DNA of 64,000 bases from Nioella sp. MMSF_3534 (GTDB lineage Bacteria > Pseudomonadota > Alphaproteobacteria > Rhodobacterales > Rhodobacteraceae): positions 35,195 to 99,194 of the forward strand of contig NZ_JASHJX010000009.1 in NCBI RefSeq assembly GCF_030732985.1. Reading direction: 5' to 3'. The notes beneath the pieces were generated by a model that saw only the letters and a list, made by a program, of their open reading frames with translations, was not told the DNA's origin and made no database searches. Within the stretch, counting starts at the first letter, position 1. Each line of letters starts with the position of its first letter. The position numbers and the translations under genes were made by a program. This document shows positions 16,599-26,952 of this stretch, piece after piece.

Positions 16599-17378
16599 TC
16601 AGGCCGAATGTCCGCGACCGTCCAGCCGGTTTGCCAAGGCTTCCAGCCGGGCGACCATCGGGGCCAGTTGCTGCTGCTGCGAAAGCGAGAAGGGGACCGC
16701 GCCGTGGATCAGCGCCCGTAGCTCTGACAGAGGGGTCGGTGGGGCGTCCTCGTCCAGTTCTTCCGACAGGTCCACCTCCGCGCTTGCCATGGCAGCGATG
16801 GCGGTGTCCGCCGGTTCGGGTTCGGGTTCGGGTTCGGGTTCGGGTTCGGGTTCGGGTTCGCTTGCTTCTGACGAAGCGGCTTCGGCGATAACCTCGGGTT
16901 CAGGGGCAGGGGGCTCCTCCGCAGGCGCTTCCGGCTCGGATCGGTCCTCGTGCAGCTGTGCAACGAGTGGTTCCGCATCCGCCGGGGCATCTTCCCCCGC
17001 CAGCGCCTCGATATCTATGAACCCGGCCGTTCGCGGCGCCGTGTCTTCGACGGCAATGGCCTCAACCACCTGATCCTCTGCGCCGCTGTCCAGATCCTCG
17101 TCGAGCGGCGGCGAGAGCGCAGCCACATGGGTCACGCCTTCCTCGCGGATCAGCTTCTGGACGCCGCGAATCGTCAGGCCCTGATCGTGGAGCAGCGTCT
17201 TGATGCCGCCAATCAGCCGCATGTCAGCGGGGCGGTAGTAACGACGCCCGCCAGCGCGTTTCACCGGCTTGATCTGGCTGAACTTGCTTTCCCAGAAGCG
17301 CAGGGCATGGGCCTCGACCTCCAGCCAATCGGCCACCTCGCGGATGGTGCGGAAGGCCTGAGGCGACTTGTCGGCCAT
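16599..17378 (-). CDS. MerR family regulator with Glu-Pro repeat linker
   Basis: A 259-residue protein. Residues about 9-78 form a MerR winged helix ([20 protein letters not shown], then [16 protein letters not shown]). The rest is a long acidic Pro/Ala/Glu linker with eight Glu-Pro dipeptides in a row, then a short C-terminal helix ([16 protein letters not shown], near 235-255). It lacks the cysteine ligands of metal-sensing MerR proteins. This gene is conserved after ihfA in Rhodobacterales; its target is not known. It is the last gene of the DUF177-rpmF-plsX-fabH-ihfA string. Confidence 0.87.
   Translation of the reverse strand: MADKSPQAFRTIREVADWLEVEAHALRFWESKFSQIKPVKRAGGRRYYRPADMRLIGGIKTLLHDQGLTIRGVQKLIREEGVTHVAALSPPLDEDLDSGAEDQVVEAIAVEDTAPRTAGFIDIEALAGEDAPADAEPLVAQLHEDRSEPEAPAEEPPAPEPEVIAEAASSEASEPEPEPEPEPEPEPEPADTAIAAMASAEVDLSEELDEDAPPTPLSELRALIHGAVPFSLSQQQQLAPMVARLEALANRLDGRGHSA
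16813..16860. repeat. Perfect hexanucleotide repeat, 8 copies
   Basis: Eight uninterrupted copies of ggttcg inside the MerR-family gene, encoding (Glu-Pro)8 on the minus strand. As a 6-bp unit, slippage would change linker length without breaking the frame. Confidence 0.98.
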
Positions 17379-17384
17379 GCGGTC

Positions 17385-17687
17385 TTACCCCTTGTTGCCA
17401 GCGGCAACCCGGTCCTTCATCAGATGCGAGGGCCGGAAGGTCAGCACCCGGCGGGGCGGGATCGGGGCCTCTTCGCCGGTCTTGGGGTTGCGGCCGACGC
17501 GGGCCGTCTTGGAGCGGACCGAGAAGGTCCCGAACGAGGAAATCTTGACCTGCTCGCCGTCCACAAGGCTGTCGGACATCAGTTCAAGCACCCGCTCGAC
17601 AAGGCCGGCGCTTTCATTGCGCGACAATCCTACTTCTCGGAACACGGCTTCGCTCAGGTCCATGCGTGTCAGGGTCTTGCCGGTCAT
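17385..17687 (-). CDS. ihfA: Integration host factor alpha subunit
   Basis: A 100-residue DNA-bending protein of the HU/IHF family. It carries the beta-arm sequence [19 protein letters not shown] with the intercalating Pro, and the start [23 protein letters not shown] is typical of IhfA. It pairs with IhfB, which is not in the window. The stop is 6 bases before the MerR-family start. Confidence 0.95.
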   Translation of the reverse strand: MTGKTLTRMDLSEAVFREVGLSRNESAGLVERVLELMSDSLVDGEQVKISSFGTFSVRSKTARVGRNPKTGEEAPIPPRRVLTFRPSHLMKDRVAAGNKG

Positions 17688-17787
17688 GACTGTCCTCCCA
17701 GGGTGGCTGCACCATCCTGCGCCTTCACGGATAGCAAGTCAATATCAAGGGCTTGGGCGCAAACCTTACAAGCGGGGCCTTGCCGCC

Positions 17788-18783
17788 TTACCAGCGCAGA
17801 ACCGCCGAACCCCAGGCCAGGCCGCCGCCGATGGCCTCTGCGACCAGCAGATCGCCCGGTTTGATATGGCCCTCTGCCACCCCCACCGACAGCGCCAGCG
17901 GGATCGACGCGGCAGAGGTATTGCCGTGATCCTGCACCGTGACGATGACCCGATCCATGCCGACACCCATCTTCTGGGCGGTGCGGGTGATGATGCGCAG
18001 ATTGGCCTGATGGGGGACGATCCAGTCCACATCATCGGCCCCAAGCCCGGCGCGATCCAGCGCTGTATGCGCGGTTTGTGCAAGCTTTTCAACGGCGTGG
18101 CGGAAGACCTCTTTGCCTTCCATCTTCAACACGCCGCTGGATTGCGTGCGCGACACGCCGCCATCCACATAGAGCAGGTCGCGGAACTGTCCGTCGGAAT
18201 GCAGATCGACCGACAGGATGCCACGATCGGCACTGGACCCGTCGCCTTCCCGCGCCTCCAGGATCAGCGCACCCGCGCCATCGCCGAACAGCACGCAGGT
18301 GGTGCGGTCTGTCCAATCCATGATGCGGCTGAAGGTTTCGGCGCCGATCACCAGCACGCGCTTGGCCTGGCCCGCCAGAACATAGGCGTTGGCGGTCGAA
18401 AGCGCGTAGATGAAGCCCGCGCAGACCGCCTGCACATCGAAGGCAAAGCCGTGGCGCATGCCAAGGCCCGCCTGGATCATCGTGGCGACGGAGGGGAAGG
18501 TCAGGTCGGGGGTCGATGTGGCGACGATGATGGCGTCGATATCGTCCGGCGTCAGCCCGGCATTGTCCAACGCGGCGCGGGCGGCCTTGATGCCCAGATC
18601 GGAGGTGGTTTCGCCTTCGTCCGCAAAGTGGCGGCGTTCGATGCCGGAGCGGGCGCGAATCCATTCGTCGGACGTGTCGACCATGGCCTCGAACTCGGAA
18701 TTCGGGACAACGCGCTCGGGCAGGTAGTGGCCAATGCCGACCGCGACGGCTCGACGGGTCTTTGCGCCGGTTTCTCCGGTCAT
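17788..18783 (-). CDS. fabH: 3-oxoacyl-ACP synthase III
   Basis: A 331-residue KAS III that condenses acetyl-CoA with malonyl-ACP to start fatty acid synthesis. The catalytic Cys is C121 (AVCAGF), with His in IVPHQANLRI and Asn in DHGNTSAAS completing the triad. The start overlaps the plsX stop by 4 bp. Confidence 0.96.
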   Translation of the reverse strand: MTGETGAKTRRAVAVGIGHYLPERVVPNSEFEAMVDTSDEWIRARSGIERRHFADEGETTSDLGIKAARAALDNAGLTPDDIDAIIVATSTPDLTFPSVATMIQAGLGMRHGFAFDVQAVCAGFIYALSTANAYVLAGQAKRVLVIGAETFSRIMDWTDRTTCVLFGDGAGALILEAREGDGSSADRGILSVDLHSDGQFRDLLYVDGGVSRTQSSGVLKMEGKEVFRHAVEKLAQTAHTALDRAGLGADDVDWIVPHQANLRIITRTAQKMGVGMDRVIVTVQDHGNTSAASIPLALSVGVAEGHIKPGDLLVAEAIGGGLAWGSAVLRW

Positions 18784-19871
18784 TCTTCGGAACCTCCGTT
18801 CACCTGGGCAATCGCCCGTTCGGATGCCGCGATACGCGCGGCCAGACGGTCACTGAACCCGGCTGCCGACAGTTCTGCCGCCAGTTTGATCGCCGCCGAC
18901 ACCCCGGTTCCGTCCGAGGAGCCATGGGATTTGACCACCGTCCCGTTCAGGCCCAGGAAGACCCCGCCATTCACCCGGCGCGGGTCGATCCGCCGCGACA
19001 GGCGCTGCAACGAGGTATAGGCCAGCACGGCGGCCAGTTTCGACAGGATGGAATAGCGGAAGGCTTCGCCCAGAAAGTCGCGGATCAGCCCGGCCGTGCC
19101 TTCGCCGGTTTTCAAGGCGACATTGCCGGTGAAGCCATCGGTCACGATCACGTCGACCCGATCAGACGGGATGTCACCGCCCTCGACAAAGCCCACATAC
19201 TCGAAATTCGCGGCATTCGCGGCCGCGGCGATATTCTGCGAGGCGAGCTTCAATTCTGCCCGGCCCTTGAATTCCTCGGTGCCGACATTCAGCAGCCCGA
19301 CCCGCGGGCGCCGAAGCCCAAGCCCGTTGCGCGCATAGGAGGCCCCCATGAGGGCATAATGCAGAAGCTCGGTTTCATCGGCGCGGATATCGGCCCCGAC
19401 ATCAAGCATGATGTTGAACCCGTGCGGATTGCGCGATGGCCAGAGGCAGGCGATGGCGGGGCGGTTCACGCCCTCGATCTTGCGCAGGCGCACCATGCTG
19501 ATGGCCATGAGCGCGCCGGTATTGCCGCAGCTGATGGCCACGGTCGCCTCGCGGTTGCGCACCGATTCGATGGCCGACCACATGGAGGTGTCCTTGCCAG
19601 ACCGCATGACCTGGCTTGGCTTGTCCTCCATGGTGACGACATCTGCGGCGTGGCGAATGTCACAACGCCCGGCAAGTTCGGACTTGCGGGCGATGAGGCT
19701 TTCCAGCTCGGACTTGTTGCCGTGAACGATGAAGCTCAGACTTGGGTTCTTGGCGGCGGATTTCGCCATGCCGTCGACAACGGCCGACGGCCCGCGATCC
19801 CCGCCCATGGCGTCGATTGACAGCACGATCTCAGACGTTGAAACGTCGCTTGCTCGTGCTGTGTCTGCCAT
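18780..19871 (-). CDS. plsX: Phosphate acyltransferase PlsX
   Basis: A 363-residue soluble enzyme making acyl-phosphate from acyl-ACP for phospholipid synthesis. The start region LSIDAMGGDRGPSAVVDG and the block SCGNTGALMAISMVRL are diagnostic. It sits between rpmF (30 bp gap) and fabH (4-bp overlap), the conserved bacterial arrangement coupling lipid and ribosome gene expression. Confidence 0.96.
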   Translation of the reverse strand: MADTARASDVSTSEIVLSIDAMGGDRGPSAVVDGMAKSAAKNPSLSFIVHGNKSELESLIARKSELAGRCDIRHAADVVTMEDKPSQVMRSGKDTSMWSAIESVRNREATVAISCGNTGALMAISMVRLRKIEGVNRPAIACLWPSRNPHGFNIMLDVGADIRADETELLHYALMGASYARNGLGLRRPRVGLLNVGTEEFKGRAELKLASQNIAAAANAANFEYVGFVEGGDIPSDRVDVIVTDGFTGNVALKTGEGTAGLIRDFLGEAFRYSILSKLAAVLAYTSLQRLSRRIDPRRVNGGVFLGLNGTVVKSHGSSDGTGVSAAIKLAAELSAAGFSDRLAARIAASERAIAQVNGGSEE

Positions 19872-19901
19872 GTTGGACCTGCCTTGGACGAACCCGCTGC
19901 G

Positions 19902-20108
19902 TTACGCTGCGTCGTCGTCCAGGTCGATCTCGTCCGCCTGCGCGATCACTTCGCGATCTGCATAGGTGCCGCAGGACGGGCAGATGTGGTGCGGGCGCTT
20001 GAGTTCGCCGCAAGAGGGGCACTCGTTCGGATTGCCTGCGGTCAGCGAATCGTGTGCACGACGCATATTCCGGCGCGAACGGGTGACTTTATTCTGGGGG
20101 ACAGCCAT
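19902..20108 (-). CDS. rpmF: 50S ribosomal protein L32
   Basis: A 68-residue ribosomal protein beginning [20 protein letters not shown]. The pair CPSC at 30-33 and CPSC around 44-47 forms a zinc-finger-like site (the C+ form of L32). The gene lies between the DUF177 gene and plsX. Confidence 0.97.
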   Translation of the reverse strand: MAVPQNKVTRSRRNMRRAHDSLTAGNPNECPSCGELKRPHHICPSCGTYADREVIAQADEIDLDDDAA

Positions 20109-20331
20109 GTCTCAACCTCGGTGTTTTTGCAGGGTGGGCTGTGGCAGCTTTGCCCCGCTTGCGTCTTTCAAATCGTTCTGTCTCGTATCCGCCTTGCATG
20201 CGTCGTTCCGGCTGGTCCGGACCGGCCGGGAGCGCCCGAACGGCGCGTCAGTCCTACGCGGCGAATGAGGCCGGGAACATACTCGGATTCCCCCGTCATG
20301 CAAGCCCTAATCACCACCCCGGTATCCCGCG

Positions 20332-20907
20332 TCAATCCGTGCTGTCATCGGCATCCGGCTTGCCAAGCTTATCGCGCAATTCCGCAAGCGCCGCAAAGGG
20401 TTTCGCGGCCTCGTCGGTCAGCGGCACGACGCCCGGTTCGGCAACGCTGACAGAGCCGAGCTCGGCCCCGTCGGCGCGGGGATAGAGAGGCAGGTTCAAC
20501 GCCAGCGCCTCGGCCATGACCGTCGCGGGGTCGATATGGGACCCGAGCGGCTCGATCGTGTCATCCTCGGGCATCTCGGCCTCGCCATCCTCATCCAGAG
20601 CCAGATCGGGCATCCTGGCAAGGAAGCGTCGCGTCACCTCCACGTCGATCCGGGTCGTGACCGGGGCCAGCGTCACCACGCAGGGCTGCACCACCGTCGC
20701 CCCTAGCTTGCCGTCGAGCCGCCAGTCACGCTTGCCGTCGGCCCGGATTTCCCCGGCGAAGCGCAGTTTGCGAATCCCGTCAATGCCCAGATCCGCCGCC
20801 AGGTCCGCGCGGGCCGGGGCATCGGGCACGATCTCGAACCGGGTCGGGGTCTTGGTGGACAGATCCGACAGCGCGTATCCGGGCTCGGCAGGCTTGGATT
20901 GGGTCAT
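20332..20907 (-). CDS. DUF177 (YceD-like) protein, upstream of rpmF
   Basis: A 191-residue member of the DUF177/YceD family, which is linked to 23S rRNA accumulation in other bacteria. The conserved cysteine/Val block LGATVVQPCVVTLAPVTTRI and the acidic segment EDDTIEPLGSHIDPATVMAEALALNLPLYPR are seen (given here in part as landmarks). The ATG at 20907 begins MTQSKPAEPG and has an AGGAG-type site upstream. A 223-bp gap follows before rpmF in which no gene or clear hairpin was seen; it could carry a second promoter. Confidence 0.9.
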   Translation of the reverse strand: MTQSKPAEPGYALSDLSTKTPTRFEIVPDAPARADLAADLGIDGIRKLRFAGEIRADGKRDWRLDGKLGATVVQPCVVTLAPVTTRIDVEVTRRFLARMPDLALDEDGEAEMPEDDTIEPLGSHIDPATVMAEALALNLPLYPRADGAELGSVSVAEPGVVPLTDEAAKPFAALAELRDKLGKPDADDSTD

Positions 20908-21051
20908 CGGCTGCTCCTGTTCGATGCGGCGCGGCGTCGGGCAGCTTACGCGGAACTTGCCCTGTGCGCCATGGTCGGTTAAGCCGATAGAAAGCTTTGC
21001 CGGGCCTTGCAAGAGCCCGGTGCGATTGGGCGTGCAGGAGGATCAGGGCAG

Positions 21052-21513
21052 ATGATCAGACAGCTTCGAGGCGGACGGCTGATTCTCGCGGGTCTTCTGG
21101 CCCTTGGTGTGAGCGCCTGTGCGGCGACCTACACAAATCACGGCTACATCCCGCCCGCCGAAGACCTGGAGATGATCCTGCCCGGCGTCGATACCCGTGA
21201 CAGCGTGGCGGAAACCATCGGTCGCCCTGCGGCCTCCGGCGTCGTGTCGGAAAGCACCTGGTTCTATGTCGCCTCGCGTCACCGCCATTTCACCTACAAC
21301 GCCCCCGAAGTGGTGGAGCGGGATATCGTGGCGATCAGCTTCGACAGTCGCGGGACGGTGGAAAACATCCGGGAACTTGGACTGGAGGACGGGGAAATCG
21401 TACGCTTTTCGCGTCGTGTGACCGAATCCAACATTCAGGAAGTCACCTTCCTGCGGCAACTGATCGGCAGCGTCGGTCGGGTGAACATCGCCGAAGCGCT
21501 GAACGGCAACTGA
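21052..21513 (+). CDS. bamE: Outer membrane protein assembly factor BamE
   Basis: A 153-residue lipoprotein of the SmpA/OmlA family, part of the BAM complex that inserts beta-barrel proteins. A lipoprotein signal peptide ends in LGVSAC with the lipid-modified C23; the mature part contains the family block GVDTRDSVAETIGRP and a Trp-Tyr-rich strand STWFYVASRHRHF. The ATG at 21052 has AGGAGG upstream; a longer start would spoil the signal peptide. It is divergent from the DUF177 gene. Confidence 0.9.
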   Translation: MIRQLRGGRLILAGLLALGVSACAATYTNHGYIPPAEDLEMILPGVDTRDSVAETIGRPAASGVVSESTWFYVASRHRHFTYNAPEVVERDIVAISFDSRGTVENIRELGLEDGEIVRFSRRVTESNIQEVTFLRQLIGSVGRVNIAEALNGN

Positions 21514-21659
21514 CCGGCTGTTCAGGCATGGGCGCCCCCCCGATGATCATTTCGGCAGGTTGAGGCTTGTCGTCTTGATGTCATGCCCCCACAGTACCAG
21601 TGTATGAGCAATGGTAAGCGCCGTCTGCCCGATGGCGCCGGAGTATAGAGGTTCAGCGC

Positions 21660-22412
21660 ATGAACCGACCGCTGACGCTGACACGGGGCCGATTCACGGC
21701 CCGATTTGCCCGCTCCGAGGGCGATCTCCACGCGGCCCAGAGACTGCGATTCCGATGTTTTCGGGGCGGGCGGCAGGATCGGGCTGCGCGTGATCACGAC
21801 AGGTTCGACAGGCTGTGTCGCCATGTCCTGATAGAGGAGAGCGCGACCGGTCGGCTTGTCTGCTGCTACAGGCTTTTGTTTCTGGAAAGCGGTGCAGAGA
21901 TCGCGCGCAGCTACTCTGCCCAGTATTACGAGCTCTCCGGTCTTGCGGGTTTCGCGCGCCCGATGGTCGAAATGGGCCGGTTCTGCATGGATCCGCTGAA
22001 GCACGATCCTGACATCCTGCGTCTGGCGTGGGGAACCATGACCGCTTTGGTGGACCGCGACGGGGTCGAGATGCTGTTTGGCTGTTCGTCCTTCCGGGGA
22101 ACCGATGCCGCGCCCTATGCCGATGCCTTCGCGCTGTTGCGGCAACGTCATGTCGCGCCGGACTGCTGGCGGCCCGGGATCAAGGCGGGCCGGGTGATCG
22201 AGTTCCCGACCCTGACCGGCACCGCCCCGGACCCGCGGCTCGCGCAATCCGGTATGCCGCCGCTGTTGCGGACCTATCTGCTGATGGGGGGCTGGGTCAG
22301 CGATCATGCGGTGGTCGACCCGGATCTCGATACGCTGCATGTGTTCACCGGGCTGGAAATCCGCGCAGTACCGGCAGGCCGTGCCCGCTTGCTGCGCGCC
22401 CTATCGAAATGA
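21660..22412 (+). CDS. olsB: L-ornithine N-alpha-acyltransferase (ornithine lipid synthesis)
   Basis: A 250-residue GNAT-type enzyme that transfers a 3-hydroxyacyl group from ACP to ornithine, giving lyso-ornithine lipid. Family features are the LRFRCFR start of the fold, the YRLLFLESGAEIARSYSAQYY block, the VEMGRFCMDP motif and FGCSSFRGTD. The second enzyme OlsA is not adjacent, although it often is in related genomes. Ornithine lipids replace phospholipids under phosphate limitation. The intervals before (146 bp) and after (156 bp) show no further gene. Confidence 0.9.
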   Translation: MNRPLTLTRGRFTARFARSEGDLHAAQRLRFRCFRGGRQDRAARDHDRFDRLCRHVLIEESATGRLVCCYRLLFLESGAEIARSYSAQYYELSGLAGFARPMVEMGRFCMDPLKHDPDILRLAWGTMTALVDRDGVEMLFGCSSFRGTDAAPYADAFALLRQRHVAPDCWRPGIKAGRVIEFPTLTGTAPDPRLAQSGMPPLLRTYLLMGGWVSDHAVVDPDLDTLHVFTGLEIRAVPAGRARLLRALSK

Positions 22413-22568
22413 CTACCGCGTGATGCGGGAGGAGGGGCAGGGCCGCGATCCGGGCGCGGGAGGCGCAGGTCGGGCGGGCAACAGGGCAGGGGGGCGAAAA
22501 CGGCGCATGCCAATCGCGCAATATGCCCCGAACCGGTGCCGGGAGTGTCCTGCAAACCCCGGCACAGC

Positions 22569-23069
22569 TCAGTAGATATAGCGGATCTGGTCGGTCCAGA
22601 ACCGTTCCATGCGCTTCAGCGAATGGTTCACCTGGTCGATGCCATCGGGCCCGAGCACACCTTTTTCCTGAAGCGTGTCCGCATGGCGGCGAAACAGCCC
22701 GGTCACCACATCGCGCACTTCGCGGCCGCGATCGGTCAGCCGCACCCGCACCGACCGGCGGTCGATCTCGCAGCGCTGGTGGTGCATATAGCCCATCTCG
22801 ACCAGTTTCTTGAGGTTATAAGAGACATTCGACCCCTGGTAATAGCCGCGCGATTTCAACTCGCCTGCCGTCACCTCGTGATCGCCGATATTGAACAGCA
22901 GGAGCGCCTGAACGGCGTTGATGTCCAGCACCCCCACGCGCTCGAATTCGTCCTTGATGACGTCGAGCAAGAGCCTGTGCAGCCGTTCCACCAGCGACAG
23001 GGATTCCAGATATCCCGGCATGACACCGTGCCGGGAGGTTTCGCCAAGGGGGCTGTGCAAACTCATCAT
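22569..23069 (-). CDS. MarR/LdtR-like winged-helix regulator
   Basis: A 166-residue regulator with a MarR-type winged helix (about residues 55-125): the recognition region QGSNVSYNLKKLVEMGYMHH and the wing RCEIDRRSVRVRLTDRGRE. The family is the LdtR-like type found widely in alphaproteobacteria, where it controls cell-envelope (L,D-transpeptidase) or stress genes. Its target here is unknown; no partner gene is adjacent. Confidence 0.87.
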   Translation of the reverse strand: MMSLHSPLGETSRHGVMPGYLESLSLVERLHRLLLDVIKDEFERVGVLDINAVQALLLFNIGDHEVTAGELKSRGYYQGSNVSYNLKKLVEMGYMHHQRCEIDRRSVRVRLTDRGREVRDVVTGLFRRHADTLQEKGVLGPDGIDQVNHSLKRMERFWTDQIRYIY

Positions 23070-23142
23070 GATCTCCGCATATCTGCTTGCCCCGCAGACT
23101 TGCCGATATTTCCAAATAATGAGTTAAACGCGCCCCAGTTTT

Positions 23143-23415
23143 TCAGGAGCTTTGTTTCGATGCCGCGCCATCTGCCAGAACCCGCGCGAATTCCGACATG
23201 TATTCAGGAGCTTGGCGCTGACCGGATATCCACTGGTAAAGATCCTGGTCTTCCTCTTCCAGCACCCGTTCAAAGAGATCGAGCGCCGCGTCATCGGCCG
23301 ATTTCAGATGCGCGTCAGCCCATCCGCCCAGGATCAGGTCCATTTCCTTGGTGCCCCTGTGCCAGGCCCGCATATGCAGGCGCTTGAGGCGAATCTCGCG
23401 CGGCTCGGTGCTCAT
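23143..23415 (-). CDS. sdhE: Succinate dehydrogenase flavinylation factor SdhE
   Basis: A 90-residue protein of the SdhE/SDH5 (DUF339) family that helps attach FAD to SdhA. The conserved motif RGTKEMD at about 20-26 and DLYQWISG near the centre are diagnostic. The start overlaps the stop of the helix-turn-helix gene upstream by 4 bp. Confidence 0.92.
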   Translation of the reverse strand: MSTEPREIRLKRLHMRAWHRGTKEMDLILGGWADAHLKSADDAALDLFERVLEEEDQDLYQWISGQRQAPEYMSEFARVLADGAASKQSS

Positions 23416-23822
23416 GTGCGGCCTTCTTCCTTGGAGAGGGTCTTGCGCAGCCGCTTTTCAAGGCGGCCCATCTGCTCGCCAAGCCGGGCGTGCTCCTGCC
23501 GGATCTGTCGCAGGTCGAGGATGATCTGATTGAGGTCACCTTCCACATCCACCAGATCGGGGTCTTCGGGGCCGCTGCCTTCCCCGGTCAGCAGCCAGCG
23601 GATCGACACGTTCAGCAGCCCCGCCACCATCTGAAGCTTGTTGGCACGCGGTTCGCTCCAGTCGTTTTCCCAGGCCACAACGGTCTTGAGTTTCACACCC
23701 AATCGCCGCGCCATGTCTTCCTGACTTACTCCCGCCGCCTCGCGCGCACCGGCAAGCCGATCTCCGAACGTGGCGATCTCTTCGCTGAACCAATCCGCTT
23801 GGCCTGGGGTCGTGTCGGTCAT
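23412..23822 (-). CDS. XRE family helix-turn-helix regulator
   Basis: A 136-residue protein with an XRE/Cro helix-turn-helix at about residues 18-72 (GDRLAGAREAAGVSQEDMAR) and a C-terminal coiled coil rich in Arg, Glu and Leu (about 95-132), probably for dimerisation. ATG 23822 has AGGAGA upstream. It is translationally coupled to sdhE. Target genes are not evident. Confidence 0.88.
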   Translation of the reverse strand: MTDTTPGQADWFSEEIATFGDRLAGAREAAGVSQEDMARRLGVKLKTVVAWENDWSEPRANKLQMVAGLLNVSIRWLLTGEGSGPEDPDLVDVEGDLNQIILDLRQIRQEHARLGEQMGRLEKRLRKTLSKEEGRT

Positions 23823-23914
23823 TCCATCTCCTTCCACGGGGCATTTTGGCCCCTTGATCGTTAAGCATCGCGACCCTAAGCAGGGCAAGAGCCGATGTAA
23901 ACCGGACCGATTGA

Positions 23915-25147
<1,233 letters not shown>

Positions 25148-25173
25148 GCGTCCACGCTCTGCGATCATCAATC

Positions 25174-25208
25174 AGGCCCCGTCATGACCCATGGCGGGGC
25201 CTGTCTTT
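25174..25208 (+). terminator. Intrinsic terminator after aatA
   Basis: Stem aggccccg (25174-25181) / cggggcct (25195-25202) with a 13-base loop, followed by gtctttt. Confidence 0.85.
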
Positions 25209-25298
25209 TGAACGGGTGATCATTTGGGCTTTTGGGCGGGCGTGCCGCTCGATATCCTTCTGCAAGATCCGGGCACGGGGATGCGAAGGAGCCAAGAC

Positions 25299-26948
25299 TT
25301 GAACATCCTGTTCATCATGTATGACCAACTGAGGTTCGACTATCTCAGCTGCGCAGGGCACCCGCATCTGCACACGCCCAATTTCGACCGGGTGGCGGCA
25401 AAGGGCCTGCGTTTTACCAATGCCTATTGCCAGTCGCCCATCTGTGGCGCCAGCCGGATGAGCTTTTACACCGGGCGCTATGCGTCCTCGCACGGGGCGC
25501 AATGGAACGGCTACCCCCTGCGCGTGGGCGAACAGACCATGGGCGATCACCTGCGCAAGGTGGGGATGGACTGCTGGCTCATTGGCAAGACACACATGAA
25601 GGCGGATGCAGAGGGCATGGCGCGGCTCGGGCTGGAGCCTGACAGCCTGATCGGTGCGCGGCAGGCGGAATGCGGGTTTGACGCATGGGTGCGCGATGAC
25701 GGGCTGTGGGCCGAAGGGCCGGACGGGTTCTATGACGAGAAACGCTCGCCTTATAATGAGTACCTGAAATCAAGGGGATATGACGGGGATAACCCCTGGT
25801 CGCAGAATGCGAATGCCGGGGTCAGGGACGGCCAGATCGCCTCTGCCTGGATGTTCGACAATTGCGACCTCCCTGCCAATATCCGCGAGGAAGACAGTGA
25901 AACCCCGTGGCTGACCCAGAAAACCATCGAGTTCATGGAGGCGCAGACCGGCCCCTGGTGCGCCCATGTCTCCTATATCAAGCCGCATTGGCCCTATATC
26001 GTGCCTGCGCCCTACCATGACATGTACGGCGCCAATCACGTGCCCGCGCCAACGCGATCCGACGACGAATGGCGTGACGTCCACCCGGTTTTCGGGGCCT
26101 TCCTGAAGGGCAAGGTGGCCGAGGCCTTCCAGCGGGACGAGGTGCGCCAGAAGGTCATCCCCGCCTATATGGGCCTGATCAAGCAATGTGACGACCAGTT
26201 GGGGGTGATCCTCGACTATCTCGACCGGACCGGGAAGGCGGATGATACGATGATCGTGCTGACCTCGGACCATGGCGATTATCTGGGTGATCACTGGATG
26301 GGGGAAAAGGACCTGTTCCATGACCCCTCGGTCAAGATCCCAATGATCGTCTATGACCCGCGGGCAGAGGCGGATGCCACCCGTGGCACGACCTGCGACG
26401 CACTGGTGGAATCGCTCGATCTGGCCGCCACCTTCGTGGAGGTCGCGGGAGGCGAGGTGCCGGGCCATATCATCGAGGGCCGCTCGCTCTTGCCATGGCT
26501 GCGCGGCGAAACACCGGACTGGCGTGACTTCGTCATCAGCGAATACGACTATTCCGCCCGCCCCTTCGGTGAAACGCTGGTCAGCCGCAGCGCCGATGCG
26601 CGGCTTTTCATGGTGTTTGACGGGCGCTGGAAGCTCATCCATGCCGAGGGCGGGTTCCGCCCGATGCTGTTCGATCTGGAAACTGACCCCGATGAGTTGA
26701 ACGACCTCGCCCGAGACCCCGGCCATGAGGACCAGATCGCGCGGATGCGGGGCCTGCTGGCCGGGTGGGGTCTGCGCCTGTCGCAGCGGGTGACGAAATC
26801 GGACGCCGATATCGCCGCCATGCGGGGCCGGTCTCTCCGGCGGGGGATTTTGCCGTTTCTCTATGACGGCAGCGAAGTGCCTGCCGAACTGGTCGAGAAA
26901 TACCACGGCCCTGCCGGGACGGATTACACCCCGCCCGACAAGGGCTGA
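25299..26948 (+). CDS. Type I sulfatase / phosphonate monoester hydrolase family enzyme
   Basis: A 549-residue alkaline-phosphatase-superfamily hydrolase. The formylglycine signature C49-G-A-S-R53 is present, so the Cys must be converted to formylglycine for activity. Metal-site motifs seen are YDQLRFDYL near the start and TSDHGDYLGDHWMGEKDLF. The substrate cannot be fixed: it could be a sulfate ester or a phosphonate/phosphate ester; it is not the usual choline sulfatase. Start: a TTG at 25299 has AAGGAG 7 bases upstream, while the ATG at 25281 overlaps that site and adds six unconserved residues, so TTG is preferred. Confidence 0.87.
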   Translation: MNILFIMYDQLRFDYLSCAGHPHLHTPNFDRVAAKGLRFTNAYCQSPICGASRMSFYTGRYASSHGAQWNGYPLRVGEQTMGDHLRKVGMDCWLIGKTHMKADAEGMARLGLEPDSLIGARQAECGFDAWVRDDGLWAEGPDGFYDEKRSPYNEYLKSRGYDGDNPWSQNANAGVRDGQIASAWMFDNCDLPANIREEDSETPWLTQKTIEFMEAQTGPWCAHVSYIKPHWPYIVPAPYHDMYGANHVPAPTRSDDEWRDVHPVFGAFLKGKVAEAFQRDEVRQKVIPAYMGLIKQCDDQLGVILDYLDRTGKADDTMIVLTSDHGDYLGDHWMGEKDLFHDPSVKIPMIVYDPRAEADATRGTTCDALVESLDLAATFVEVAGGEVPGHIIEGRSLLPWLRGETPDWRDFVISEYDYSARPFGETLVSRSADARLFMVFDGRWKLIHAEGGFRPMLFDLETDPDELNDLARDPGHEDQIARMRGLLAGWGLRLSQRVTKSDADIAAMRGRSLRRGILPFLYDGSEVPAELVEKYHGPAGTDYTPPDKG

Positions 26949-26952
26949 TCGG

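Noticed and set aside
16813..16860. Possible CRISPR-like or satellite array
   Set aside because: A 6-bp unit without spacers inside a coding region; it is a simple coding repeat.
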